Source: Acanthochromis polyacanthus
Lineage: Eukaryota > Chordata > Actinopteri > Pomacentridae
Length of the DNA: 64,000 bases
Direction of reading: 5' to 3'
Assembly (NCBI RefSeq): GCF_021347895.1
Contig: NC_067118.1
Location: forward strand, 16,957,011 to 17,021,010
A program made the position numbers and the translations under genes. A model generated the notes under the pieces. That model did not search any database. It saw nothing but the letters and a program-made list of their open reading frames with translations, and was not told where the DNA came from. Shown one piece after another: positions 1 through 29,276 of this stretch; positions within the stretch are counted from its first letter, which is position 1, and each line of letters begins with the position of its first letter.

Positions 1-25
1 TCTTTATTGGATCCTGCTGGTTTAG

Positions 26-16933
<16,908 letters not shown>

Positions 16934-19800
16934 CGGACACACACACACACACACAGCACACATACATTCATCTGCGTGTAGCCGCTGAGATGGAGCCTGA
17001 TGTCGTTATGAAAGAGTTGTGGATGTGACAGTCTGTGCTATTGCTGAAAGTTCTAAGCTGAAGGAGATAAACCAATCGGATGTACTGTGGCTTGCGATGA
17101 ACCTTTGATTCCGAAATGTTTCTATCAGAGCAACTTCCTGCTCAAGTCGCATTGCAGTGATGCAACAGTGAGACATTACCACTGAAGTGAAATTAAATTA
17201 CATGAATGGACTTCCAGCAGAGTGACAATGTATTTTATTTGATCCAAGCACGACATCATCATAATTCCATTTTTATAGATTCTTTGGAAATAGCAGCAAT
17301 GTAGAATGAATGTGCACAGATACGTTAGATATTGCTTGATCTTAACCCTTGAAAAGTGCAATCTAGGCGAATATGACAGAAAATGATACAACTACATTAT
17401 TTCATTCATCGAGGAAGCTGAGTGGGGCGGAAGAGAAAAGATGAATCGGTTACCAGGAGCGCCTGTGCACAGGGAGAATATGAACACACACAACACTATA
17501 TGCAAAGTATTCAAAGGGGAATTGTTATTAATGTAGGGGAGTTCACACGCTCTTTGCTTGCACAACTTTGTAAAGATAGAAGTCACTCTTTGCTTACTAA
17601 CGGTTCCAAAATGTTCAACTGAACCTTAACTGTGGTATCATAGAAGTGCAAAAGTACATCACTGTACAGTATTATTGCACAATCACTGATGGTTGTGTAT
17701 GTGTCTGATATTCAGTTTTGGTTTGTCTGAGGACACATACCTTTATACTGAATTACTCTCACATACACATCGTACATTAGCTTGAAAGAATGACGATCTG
17801 AAGTATATCTGGATATTTAACACTTGCACTGTTACGCAACACGCTCATGCCTGTAATGTCTATCTGAGATCTTGCTTTATCAAGTTCAAAGCTGTCACTG
17901 AGATAAACCTTCTATCAGGAAATGCAACAGACTTGCCTTTTTCTCCACTTTGTAGAGATGAGTGGATTTTTCCATGCAGACTTGCACATTGTTTCTGCTA
18001 TCAACCTTTTTTTTTCTTTTTTGTGGTACCGTTTGTGACTGTGTGTTAGCACGTGCTGTTTAATTTTATTTTTAGAGAAGAGTGGAACAGTTACTAAATT
18101 ATTAACTTGAGTGGTGACTTTGTCTTTGTTCTGACTGTATGAGCAGCTCTGTGTTTCCCCTTTAATATGGGTGAGTTTTACCCATATTATAGGAATAGGT
18201 TCAGTGTGAAGAATCATTCACTGACTGAGCTACAAGTTGTCTTGGCTTCTCATTTTTATTTTGCACCTGTGGTTGGTGGTGTCATAATAATGATAGTAAG
18301 ATCTGTCCACTCTAGATTTAAACATCTCGTTCTGCTATAGTCATCAGAAGGTGATGTAGGACCATGTTTGAGGCTTAAAAAAAAATCCCTATAGTCTTTC
18401 AGATTTCAACTAATAGGCTGTAATATCATCCAATAGTAAAGCCTTTTTAGTTTCTGTGACTATGTGTTTTTGTTTGTGGATAGTAATGCATGTGCTGCAG
18501 TCTGTCCAGAACATTAACCCTGATTAGAGTGCTGCTGCCTGAGCTAGTGGCAGAGTGTAACTACTCTCATTGCAAAACTAAGAAAGGTGTGTGTTTTTTT
18601 TTCTTTGCAATGACAATGTTGCCTTGTTGAGCTGAAATTGCCAGTTCATTTAAAAGAAATGAAGGACTATTTTTGCTTTTAGTAGATGCCTTACACTGGA
18701 CAACTTTGCTGACTGCATTGGAACGAAGTTTTGGTTCTGGTTTCCTTATAAGAGACAAGTCAAAGTATGTGCTGTAAGTAGGCCTGGGTATGGAACCATA
18801 GTTCAGAGCCAGTGGGCTCCCTATCAGCACTGCATATTAGGAAAGAATGAGTTCAGTACTATTTTGGTGTTATTTACCAAAGCTTTAGTGATGAATATGC
18901 ACCAGTATCAAAAACCCAGCCATATACATACAGTACATCACTTATGTATGTTTGTGCAAATGTTTGTTCTTTACAGTCACACTGTGTTCCTCTCGTCAGC
19001 ATTAATCAGTGCTTTAAGCCTTGCTAAGTGCCACTCCGTCTCCATCATGTTCTGCTGTTTAACAAAGAAATCTAATCTCAGGTGAAAAAGGTACTTCACA
19101 TCCAAAACCTTAAGACTCACCAGGTCTGTGTTTTTTATGGCTCTTGTTTTGTCTAATACAGTATTGTTCTCACTTGTAGTTTTTTTTTGGTTATTCAGTG
19201 CAGCATTATGGAGTTCTTTTGCACACGTTGAGAAGGCTGCAAATTGATATCAAGCGTCTGTGGAAAAGTGGAGGTCTAATGAATAAATAATTTAGTGGGT
19301 TCCAAAATAGGATGGGTTGGCACTGGAGTTGAAATCCTCTCCCATCAGTGGATTACTTAAGGACTTTTTGACCTGGGATGGTACTGCTGCAAGACTCGGA
19401 CTTACTTGAAATGTTTGTTGGGTTATCAATAAAAAATGTGCTGCGCTTAGAGTTATGCCCTGTGAAGTGTGTATAAAGAGAAAGTCAAAGTTGGTCTTTT
19501 TGAGAAGTGTTTTGGATGATGGACATTGCTGGCCAATGATGGATGACATCTTTTACATGATGCATTGTCAAAGAAGTGCTTTTTGATTTTGTTCATAAAT
19601 GTTTACTGCATGTAATATTTGTATTATGTTTAGCAAATTTAATGAATTGTATATAAAGCACTAATCAAAAGTAACAGCGTCAAAACACCCACTTAAAGAC
19701 ATGCATGTCCAGAAGGTTTTATACTGATCATATTGGTAATAAATATACAATTGTGACTTGGACAGTGTAACTGAATAAACTGAAATGAAACTTTGACTCC
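16934..19800 (+). other. plekhm2: plekhm2 3' untranslated region (probable)
   Basis: After the TGA at 16931-16933 there is a (CA)n start at about 16938 and then about 2.9 kb of AT-rich sequence with no exon-like open frame. Two AATAAA hexamers near the end, at 19738-19743 and 19774-19779, are followed by a GT/T-rich stretch (ctcctgtggtgacttt), as expected for a cleavage site near 19795-19810. No transposon ends are visible inside, unlike the introns, which supports its being transcribed UTR. The UTR extent is inferred. Confidence 0.6.
19738..19779 (+). promoter_or_regulatory. Polyadenylation signals of plekhm2
   Basis: There are two AATAAA hexamers, at 19738-19743 and 19774-19779. They are followed by a TG/T-rich downstream element at about 19797-19815. 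They are the most plausible end of the long 3'UTR. Confidence 0.55.
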
Positions 19801-20001
19801 TGTGGTGACTTTATGTGCTCTCATTACCACTATTTGTGGTTATAAAAATGCCATTACTGTTGTGGGTCAACCCAATGAAATGCTGATGGGAAAACCTGAG
19901 GACTGATATGTACGGCAGGGACAGGAGATTTGCAGGCAAGAAAGCAGCTTAGGAAAACTCTATTTTTACACAGTTGAACACTACATTTTGGTCTGATTGT
20001 A

Positions 20002-20973
20002 CCCTGCCCATCCAAAAGAAAAGTGGCACACTAATATTTCAATGAGGATCCCAAAGATCCTCAGTGGGGCTGAGGTCTGGACTCTGTGGAGGCCAATCCA
20101 TGTGTGAAAATGATGTCTCATGCTCCCTGATCCACTCATTCACAATGTCAGCCCCATGAATCCTGGCATCGTCATCTTGGAACATGCCCATGTCATCAGG
20201 GAATAAAAACTGTGTTGATGGAAAGACCTGATCATTCAGTAGATTCAGGTAGTCAGCTGTCCTTGTCTTTTGGGAACTTAACGTTACTGTACCTGACCAA
20301 CCCCAGATCATAACCCTAACCCCCACAGGCTTGTAGGCACTAGACATGATGAGTGCATCACTTCATCTGCCTCTCTTCTTACCCTGATGTGCCCATCTCT
20401 TTGGAACATTGTAAATCTGGACTCATCAGACCACTTAACCTTCTTTCAGTGCTCCAGAGTCCAATCTTTATGATACCTAGCAAACTGAAGCATGTTTTTC
20501 TGGTTAGCCTCGCTGATCAGTGGTTTTCTTAGAGATACACAGCTGTTCAGTCACAATCCCTTGAGTTCCCTTCGCATTGTACATGTGGAAATGCTCGTAC
20601 TTTCACTGATAAACATAGCTGTGAGTTCTACTGTTGATTTCCTACGATCAGCTAAGAGTTTGTTCCGATCACAATTTCTGAAGATGATGATTCACCACTA
20701 TCCATCAGGTTTTAATAACGCGTTGGACGGTTCTCAACCTGATTTTAGTAGTTTCAGACATCTCCTTAGTTGTTTGCTTGATGCAAGCTGGTAATTTGAC
20801 CCTTCTAAAACAGGTTAACATCCTTTCTACAACCACAGGATATGTTTTCCAGCATGATTGTTTAAGAAATGAGAAGCTCCTCACTGCATCAGCGAGGGTT
20901 AAATAAGTTGCTACCTACTGAAACAATTTGCTTAGTCAAAGCAAAGTGGCAACCTTTTTTTGGACATCCAGTG
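20002..20973 (-). mobile_element. Tc1-like relic (family with cactgcccgtcc ends)
   Basis: Ends ccctgcccatccaaaagaaa and, inverted, cactggatgtccaaaaaaag, with TA at 20000-20001 and 20974-20975. The minus strand reads [35 protein letters not shown] and [15 protein letters not shown], the DDE half of a Tc1 transposase with many changes. About 970 bp, so shortened. It is the same family as the copy at 45307-46219 in the opposite orientation. Confidence 0.82.
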
Positions 20974-22330
20974 TATTTCGTAGTGTAGAGCGTGTCATAT
21001 TGGTTCTTTGGGAGCAAATGTGTTGTCATTGTCCATGTCTCTGTAATTACTCATTTGAATTTGTGTCTTCTAAGGTTGTTCAACCCTGCACCTCTACTTT
21101 GAAACCAAACTGCAGATTTTGTTTTTCTTTTAAACCAGTACTACTGAAATAGTTAAGCTATGATGAGTGGGGAATTTACCAGTTAAATTATATATTGGCA
21201 TAGGTATGTACATGTAAGTGCTTTTTTTTTTAAAGGGAAAGTGGCAGGGAAGGTTTTCCATATTGTAGTTCCCCTAACACATCAGTAGAGGTCATAAAGC
21301 AGTTTGTCTAGGAACCTGTTTTAAAGTATTTATTCTAGATGTCTGCTGTAGTGTGGATGAATTGCAAGTAGCCCTTAAAATAAAATGTAACACCTTTACA
21401 GTCAGTTTGAACGAGCCATGCCTTATTGGTTTTAACAACAGTGGAAAATACTGGCAGCAATGTTCCAAAATGTAATTAAAAGTAAATAGTTTCTTCAGAA
21501 CCACTCTGTTAGGTCTTCATATGGTTCCCATTCCCATTTGTAGCTGTTCATCACTAAGAAGTACTTCCACTTCAACAAGCAGTGGCACTGATAAGCAATT
21601 CTGAGACTTTCCTCTTAACTTGGTGATTTCCATTTAATCTCGAGATCTAGAAAATATGTAAACTCGTTTCTCACTCTGTCTCCCCAGCTGTCTTTTCAGG
21701 GGTTGATCATGTAGTTTTGAGCTTAGAGCACCTTACAAATGCCACAGATGTTTAACTGATCAGTGAAAGTCAGTCAATTATATATGTAATATTTGAGTTA
21801 ACTTAGTGGGAATTACAATCAAAGATGTTTGCTACCAGCTGTACTGAGGTTATGGTAAAAAGGAGACAGACAAGACAGCATCCAACACAGCATAGAGCGC
21901 ATGTTCATAGCCCCTGGTATAGATGATAATCTTCTTGTAGTTGCTAGGGCAACAAGTTACCACTATTATTTTAGGAGTAATGTCACCTTGGGTGTACTTG
22001 TGCTGTTACCATGGTTTCAACAAACCATTAATTCCTCTCCTTGTCTGCATTGTTTTCACGGCGCACAGAAAAAAGCTAGACAAAAGAGTGTTACAGCAAA
22101 GTGTTTTTTGACTCCTTACTTCAAAATGTGCTGCAGGAATGGCTGATAGGAAGGGAGGAAAAGGCTCACTGACCTGCAGGAATGGAAACTGAAGAACAGG
22201 ACAAAACAGCAGGACTTTAATCACAAGTGGTTTGAGGTTAATATAGACTGCAAGACTAAAAAAAAATGAACAAGCTTGAAGATGATCTGCCAGAATGAGC
22301 ACAACTGAAGGACAATGAAAAAAGAATTAT
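20974..22330. other. Intergenic stretch, nothing recognised
   Basis: AT-rich sequence between the Tc1 relics. No exon-like frame with splice signals, no RNA gene and no clear transposon ends were seen. Confidence 0.5.
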
Positions 22331-24545
22331 ATTTCAAAGCATTATGAAAATGGGCGCTGAGGTCATAATACGAGTTGAAACTAGAATTACTGCTTTGCAG
22401 TTGTACGCCTCCGCCAACCAGTGAGCTTGCAGTTTATATCCATTTCTGTTCTGACTTACATAACTTATATAGTGAAGACTTTTAGGGAATTAAACAGTTA
22501 GACAGCCAAGATTAGAGTCACCGAATCAGTACCAGACCAAATTTGAAATATGGTCACAATCTCCCCTTCTGTTTCTGATCCATGGTGCTGAAAAAAGGCC
22601 AGAAATAGGTTTTTGCTGAACATTATGACCTATGACCTTTTGCATGCCACTACAAAATTTTATCCTGTTAGAAATCATAATAGATGGACTGCTGTGCAAG
22701 AAGGAAGTCCTTCCTCTAGAAGCAGAGTCATAGGACTCATCTAAAGTTTGCTACTGATCACATGGACAAAGGAAAGGCCTTCTAGAAGAAAGTTCTGCAG
22801 TCAGATAAAACATAAATCAACCTAGTTAGCAACAATGACCAAAAATATGTTCGGAGGATAGAAGGTGAGGTCTTGAACCTCAAGAACACCAAACCTACCA
22901 TGAAGTATGGTGGTGGAAGTATCATGCTCTGGGGCTTTCAGTGGAAGTGGTGTTTTACACAAGGTAAATGTAATTATAAAGAAGGAGGATTACCTCCACA
23001 TTCTTCAGGAAAACCAAAATCATCAGCCAGAAGTCTGGGTTTGGAATTCAGTTGGGTGTTCCAACAAAACAATGTTATAGTCCCTTCTAGTTCGTGCCCT
23101 TCCTCCTTTCCCCTCTTTCCTTCTCATTAACCACGCCTGACATACATCAGCGAGGTTACTGCATTCGCTTCAGTATCTGGCTGGGTAAGTATGTATGTAT
23201 GTGGGTATGTCCGGTCAGATATCTCTGCAAGTGCTGAAGTCAGGATAATCAAACTTGGCACTGAAGATCAGTCTAAGGTCCCCTGATAAGTGGTGGAGTG
23301 AGAGGTCAGCAGATCAAGTTGGAAGGGATATACGTAGGATGATCAAAATTGCTAGAGTATCATGCATGGGTGTGGTTCTGCCCTCTACTGGGGCCTTGTC
23401 TAGTTCATTTCTGTATCTGTTTATTCTGTTTTGATCTGTCTCTCTTTGGCTCCCTCTGTCTGTCGTGTCTGTCCCTCTTGACTCTCTCGTCCCTGTGTCT
23501 TGCTCTCTCTGCTCACCTGCCAACACTCAGCTGGTTACTGCAGTGTGAGTCACATGCAGTAATCAGCTCACCTCTCAGCAATATCTCCTCCTCGTTATTT
23601 AAACCCTGCTCAGTCTCTCAGTCTCTGTCAGATCATAGAAGCTGTTTCCCCACCAAACCTACCACTTCTGGAGTGCTACATGGACTCTTCTGCTCTCCCC
23701 CCACCTGGATTCCCCCTCTTGGACTCTGTTGCTCTCCTGTCTGTTCTTGGGTTTTCCCCAGCCTGTTTCCCCCTCTCTGTTGTCAGTTCCCCCATAGTGT
23801 AAGTACCTCTCCGTAGCTCCGTTTTGTCAATGCTGTTTAGTTCATAGATCTCCATTTTTGCATTTCTAGTGTTGGTGAGTTTCATTTGTAGAATTTTCAT
23901 AGTTTTGGTTTGGTTCTTTCCTGCTTGTTCTGTTCTCCGTTATGTATTAGTTTAGCTTTTGAGTTAATAAATCCCTTTCAATTATTCACGTGTCTGCCAG
24001 TTTTTGTGAGTCTGTGCTTGGGTTCTCCAGCCACCAGCCGTAACAAACAACCTCAAACACACATCAAAGTGGTAAAGAAATTATTAAATCAGGCTAGAAT
24101 TAAGATTTTAGATGGGTCTCTCTATAGTCCTGACTTAAACCCCATCAAGAAGCTGTAGACTGTGAACAAACAAGTCTGTGCCAGTAAGGCAACGCATTTA
24201 GTTTAATTACCAGTAATGTCAAAAGGAATTAAAGATGAAACCAGAAGCTTGTAGACTGCTACCAAAGCAGTTGAGGTGAAAATGACCAAAGGATGTTTAA
24301 CCAAATATTACAGTGGTTGAAGGTGTATTTGTACATAAGGTTTTGTCATATTTCCATAAGACTTTTAATAAATCTGTGATTAAAAAAAAAAAAAGCAAGA
24401 TTATTTTCTTGTGACAAAGGCACATTGGTTTCATTAATTCCATCATAACAAATTGAGAGTAACAGGAGTCATTGGAATCTCAAGATTGCAATGGTATACA
24501 TAGTCTGTGCAAGTCTATGTAAACTTTTGTTCATAACTTGAAGTA
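22330..24545 (+). mobile_element. Tc1-like relic, interrupted by an LTR insertion
   Basis: The left part (to 23072) contains a degraded Tc1 transposase: KYGGGSIMLWGF (22907-22942) and SWVFQQN ending at about 23070. Reading resumes at about 24051 with LKHTSKW-like sequence and SPDLNPIKKL (24129-24158), where the catalytic Glu has become Lys. The two halves fit together once the solo LTR 23073-24045 is removed. Outer limits are approximate; the right edge near 24500-24545 has a Tc1-like terminal motif (tatgtaaacttttgttcat). Confidence 0.72.
23073..24045 (+). mobile_element. Solo LTR of an LTR retrotransposon
   Basis: Starts TGTTATAGTCCC and ends CCGTAACA (TGTTA...TAACA inverted tips), flanked by the 5-bp direct repeat AACAA at 23068-23072 and 24046-24050. 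It holds a TATA-like box (tatttaaaccctgctcagtc, near 23598) and aataaatcccttt (near 23968) ahead of a U5-like 3' segment, the usual LTR order. No gag/pol lies beside it, so it is a solo LTR left by recombination. The superfamily (Gypsy-like by 5-bp TSD and sequence style) is a guess. The 155-codon frame at 23349-23816 inside it has no recognisable domain. Confidence 0.82.
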
Positions 24546-25430
24546 AAATAGTGAGGGTACTGTTGCTTGAGTTGTTCAAAGAAAACAGAGCTGGATGAAA
24601 TTCAAAAAGAACTGGAAGATGAAGATACTATGAGCTGTGACCCTAAAGCAGAAGGAACTCTCAAAGACTATTCAACGAATGATTCATTCCTGACTAGAAA
24701 ACACAGAGGTTGGTCAGAATTAACAGCATAGTGGATGATTCGGCTACTCTTAAAGGCTTGGCTAGAAAAATAAGAGACCTCAAGCACCTCTACATAACAT
24801 AGGTATCTATGCTATGTAGAGGTAGAGAGAACTCAAATGTCTTTTGTGCAGTATAATACAGTTACAATGCCAGACCTCTTTAAAACAAAATATAAAAAAT
24901 GAAAGCTGAATTTCTTGTCAGCTGCAAAGAAACAGGAGTGTTGGAGAAACAGAAGCATGGGCTAGCAGAAGTAATATCCCCAAACTATGGCCGCAGGACA
25001 GATACGGCCCGCCTCCACATTTGGCCCGGCCCCCTGAACAACACCAGTCTGGCCACGCGATCGAGACTAATTACTAATACACGCATAGAACGTGACATTT
25101 TACTGGAACCTACAAAAGGATTCAGTGTTTCCTCTAGGATTTTTTTCTGTAGGCAGCAGGCTCCCCCCCCCCCCCCCGCCTCCGCACGCACGCACGCACA
25201 CACACACGTTTGTACTTCTATCTTAGTGAGGACATCCATAGGCGTAATGCATTTCCTAGAGCCTTACCCTAACCTTAAGCATCACAACTGATTGCCTAAA
25301 CTTAATCCTTACCCTGACCCTAACCAAACCTCAATTCATACCTGTTCTCTAAAAACAAGTCTTCACCCTCAAACATGGCTGTTTCAAAGTGAGGACCGGC
25401 CAAAATGTCCTCACTTTGTAAAAATGTCCT

Positions 25431-25432
<2 letters not shown>

Positions 25433-25518
<86 letters not shown>
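25433..25518 (+). repeat. (CA)n microsatellite, 43 units
   Basis: An uninterrupted 86-bp CA dinucleotide run. It is preceded by a fish repeat containing ccctaacc-like telomere-resembling words (25263-25325) and paired segments tcaaagtgaggac/gtcctcactttg. It accounts for the low-complexity reading frames across it. Confidence 0.97.
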
Positions 25519-25520
<2 letters not shown>

Positions 25521-25859
25521 GAGTGGATACTGAGAGCACCACAGTTATCTGTAGTTTACCTTAATACTCGCGAGTACCCGACACGGTGCAAGACTGCTGT
25601 GAAGGTGGAGACATGCAGCGGTGGAGTATTTGCCACGATTAAAAAAAAATTAAAGGAGCGGCGCTGGAAGTTTAGTAGCAGCGGGCTGCCGCTGCAGAAT
25701 GAATGTAGCGGAAACCCTGGCATTAAAAGGAAGGAACACAAGACCTTTGAGACACTGCTCATATGAGTCATTTAAGTCAGAGATTCTGCTCTGACAACTA
25801 AGCTAACTTTTACCTGTTAAGATTGTGCACGGCACAACAGAAAATTAATGTTCCATGGA

Positions 25860-26080
25860 CTTTTTTTCTGTGAAGAACCCAGAGAGGGTAATTTGGTTAT
25901 TATTTACTTCACAAATAGTGTTATTTCCTGACTTTTTTTTGAAGAACCTAGAGATGGTAATTTGGTTATTATTTATTTCAGAAATAGAGTTATCTATGTC
26001 ATTAATAGTGTTATTATTTATTTCCTGACCTTTTTTTCTGTGAAGATCTCGGAAAGGGTTATTAATATTTGGTTATGTGT
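25860..26080 (+). repeat. Degenerate tandem repeat, ~72-97 bp units
   Basis: Three units start with ctttttttctgtgaagaac-like sequence near 25860, 25932 and 26029. Each contains gagaggg/gagatgg, ggtaatttggttattattta and a variable atagtgttatttcctga. It lies inside the hAT-like repeat region. Confidence 0.6.
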
Positions 26081-26549
26081 GGCTTTCTGGAGAACAATGT
26101 TTACATTTAGGCACCCCTGCAATCGTCACACTTTTTCTGTTACAAACTGACCCCGGCCCCCCACCAGAGAAGGGAAAAGTTATGTGGCCCTCACAGGAAA
26201 AAGTTTGGGGACCCCTGAATTAGAGGAGCTTCGAGTGTCAGCCAGCAGCATCTTTAGGTGCACACAGTTTTAGTCTTGTGCCTGTGAGGAAGCCGATAGG
26301 GGTGGAGCTCCTCTGCTGGTGCTGTAAATATTTTATGCTAATCGTGTAAGGATTTCAATACCAATTAAATGAGTTCATTAAAACAACTTGGATGCATGAA
26401 TACCATTTACATGAAAATGGAGATTTCATGTGTGATGTCCTACATTGTGTTGTAATTGTAATATATTCTTCCTTCTCTGCCCCTCACTGTCTGTTCAGTT
26501 ATTTATGAAACAGAAATGTGCCATGTACATTTCCCCTGGTGAGATGCAG

Positions 26550-26880
26550 CAAAGCTCTGTATAAGCTACTGCCCGCATGCTAGATCCATTACGGTATTCC
26601 ACAGCTATTGCAGTGGAGCAGAGGAGCTTGACGGATGTAGAGATACAGAAGAGGAAGAGAGAAGACTGAGGGAAGCACAGACTGCTGGAAATCCTGACTT
26701 CAGCAGCAGCCTAATTTTCACCACAACAAAGGCACTGCATCAGCTTTTTTTTCTCTTTTGCTCTCTTTCTTAAAAGCATATCTGTTGTTGTCCTCTATGA
26801 ATTACTTCAGTGTTGAGCACAGATGGCTTCTGCAGTACAGTTTCATGTGAATGCTCCCTTTACTGTATGTGTCCAACTGC
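26550..26880 (+). promoter_or_regulatory. Probable promoter / 5'UTR zone of ano7
   Basis: The sequence upstream of the first coding exon holds a TATA-like gtataagc (~26560). It is followed by a purine-rich stretch (agaagaggaagagagaagac, about 26645) typical of leaders, and a splice-acceptor-like ccaactgcag ending at 26881. The latter allows an untranslated exon upstream. No direct evidence of a start site. Confidence 0.3.
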
Positions 26881-26889
26881 AGGATCTTC

Positions 26890-29236
26890 ATGATGCTGAG
26901 GAAGGGATCGGAGCAGCTCAGGGGAGACAGAGAGGTCCTCCTGGATCTGGACACCAGGACTGAAGCACAAACCACAGACAGCTATGGGAGTCTGCAGAAT
27001 GGGGGCTTCATCCCACCAAGATATGTAAGCTGTGATTTACTTTTTGCCTCCAATGCTGCAGTGTGTTCTCTTTTTGGAACACATAAATATAGACGATAAC
27101 TGCGCTTTCACACAGCAGCCATTAATTGCTCTGCATCTCTGCCTCATCCCTTCACACCTCACTGACTCCTCAGATGTTTCAGTGCATCGAGGAGGCTTTT
27201 ATCCTTAATCTAACGTCCACAGGAGTACAATATGCTATGAGGTACAGGAAATGAATGGTATCTTGTGGAGAGACATGACTTTACTGCAGCTCAGCAGTCA
27301 TTTTCTGTCTCGTCTTTCCGGAGTCATTACTGCAAAGTGGAGACTTTTATGAAGCTGTGTATCAGTACAAGTGTTTAGAGATAAACCTCATTAAAAGACA
27401 GTTAAGGGTCCATTTTCATGCAGAAAAGTGAGGAGAAATTTGCATTTTTTGCCTGCAGCTCTTGTTCGTTTTTGATTCAGAGATTTTGATAGCTGTGCGG
27501 ATGCTTTCAGTTTTTTGCAGCAAATGCTGATGAAGACACAGGTGGTGATGATCCCATTTATGCTCACTGTTACACAAAAAGTGACCAACCAGTTTCTCAG
27601 CTGGGGAATTACTTCAGAGATGGAAGAACCAAAATTGGTAGGTAAAATCCGCAACTCGCACTGTATCAGTCATAACAAGCTCAGCTGTGGATGACAAAAT
27701 CAGTCCTTCATTTAACCTTTTAGCCCTGTATGATGTTTGATTCTGGGTTTAGACTTTGTCCTGGTGTGGGAGGTTCGCTCACGTAGGAAGCGACGAGGAA
27801 AGGGGAAGTACGAGGTGACCACCGAAGAGGGGGAGACGGTTCCTACTGAGGAAAACAGCAGGTCTGAGCGAAGGAAAGCAGAGCTGGCACAGTGGAGGGA
27901 GAAGTTTGTTCAGAATCTGGAAAGTGTTGGACTGGTCATGGAAAAGGTACTGCAGATCAGACTCAAGATCTAACACATAGTTGTGATTAAGGTTTGATTG
28001 TACTCATTGCTTTTTATGAGTTTATAATGACCAACTTCTTGTCTGTCTTGCCTTTAGGAAGAAACAGCAAATGAAAAGAAAACAATCCATTTCCTTAAAA
28101 TTAGTGCCCCATGGGATGTGTTGGTGTGCTATGCTGAGGAACTTTGCCTTAGAGCTCCGTTACAGGTTAGTACAGCTGGTTGACCTGAACGTTGTTAAAG
28201 TACATGAAACTTTGTTTTTGGTGCTAGTTAATTCTGGATTTTTCCATTTGACATGTCACAGTGCTAGTTGGTCTGTCTGTTGGTGTCCAATACTTTGACC
28301 AAATGATTGTGTCACCTTTTAAATGTCTTTGAACCTAATTATTATATGTTTGCAGGGTAACACACAATACCTGTTTATCATCATAACGTAAGAACTGTCA
28401 TAGTGGGAATGTCAGCATTTATCTCAGGTGTTCTTAAGCACAGTCTTGCAGAGCCACTAACATGGCTATGGATGCCACTAAGGACTATTTTTCAATTGAT
28501 CTATCAATTATTTTACTGATTACTTGATTAATCTACACGATTTTTTTCTAATAAAAAAAATCTAACTGATAATTTCACTTAAGTTCATTTTGCTTTTGAG
28601 TTTTTCGTTTTATGAGATTATTTAAAAGCTACAAGGACAAATGATGGCTGATGATTAGACAGCACATGCGGTGGGTTTGTCTGTTCTGTCGGTGCATATT
28701 CCAGAACAGTGTGCTTTCTCATCAGATGCTCATGCATTGTGCTATTGCTGCCATAGTATGTCATCAGAATATTTGCACAGTGTACAAACCGCTTATGTGA
28801 TATCTTGAAGAACTTCCTTACTTTTGAAGCCTTGTTTAAAAAAAAATACTGCCAACATATTTTCAGTGTCAACATCATTCATCGTGGAAGCCTTAAACAT
28901 GAGTCTATGCTATTGTTACTGGTGGAACCTGCCTTTTTTTTTTTTTTTAAGCAGGGTTTAAGTCCAGGTACAGAGACACATACTGGACTTAAAACAGAAG
29001 ACTAAAGCTGATGTGTTTTATTAGTAGTAAATAAGTATACATTACCATTCATAAATTTGGGGTCAATTTTATGTTTTCAAGAAAAGTTACACTTTTATTT
29101 AAGGATTCAAGGAAAATTATTGTCATTGCATTTCTGCAATGAAACTTTGTTGGCACTTCCAGTAAAAAAAAAAACAATATAGTATAGCAAACAACAAACA
29201 ACTGTATAAAACAAGTATTTTTAATATATATGTATA

Positions 29237-29276
<40 letters not shown>

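Larger units (their letters stand above)
24978..26217. mobile_element. hAT-like non-autonomous repeat region
   Basis: The left edge reads ccccaaactatggccgcagg and the right edge tttggggacccctg, inverted relatives of the common fish hAT end (cagggGTCCCCAAACTTTTT). The interior holds C/A simple repeats, a fish intergenic repeat (gtgaggaccggccaaaatgt), the long (CA)n and a degenerate tandem array (25860-26080). No transposase is seen. Limits are approximate and other repeats may be nested. Confidence 0.55.

Noticed and set aside
23349..23816. A 155-codon frame with hydrophobic, Cys-rich sequence
   Set aside because: It lies wholly inside the solo LTR. The composition follows CT-rich LTR DNA and there is no conserved motif.
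25255..25330. Interstitial telomere repeat (ccctaacc words)
   Set aside because: The words are irregular and occur in a known type of fish repeat next to (CA)n. No TTAGGG array is present.
25320..25564. Frames rich in HT or CV repeats
   Set aside because: They are produced by the (CA)n microsatellite in different frames.
25433..26080. Possible CRISPR-like or regularly spaced array
   Set aside because: The repeats are a dinucleotide microsatellite and a degenerate tandem repeat without unique spacers. The genome is eukaryotic.
26851..27099. Starting ano7 at the upstream ATG 26851
   Set aside because: An acceptor-like ccaactgcag ends at 26881, and the recalled mammalian proteins align from MLRR/MLRK. 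The ATG at 26890 or 26893 is preferred, though 26851 cannot be excluded.
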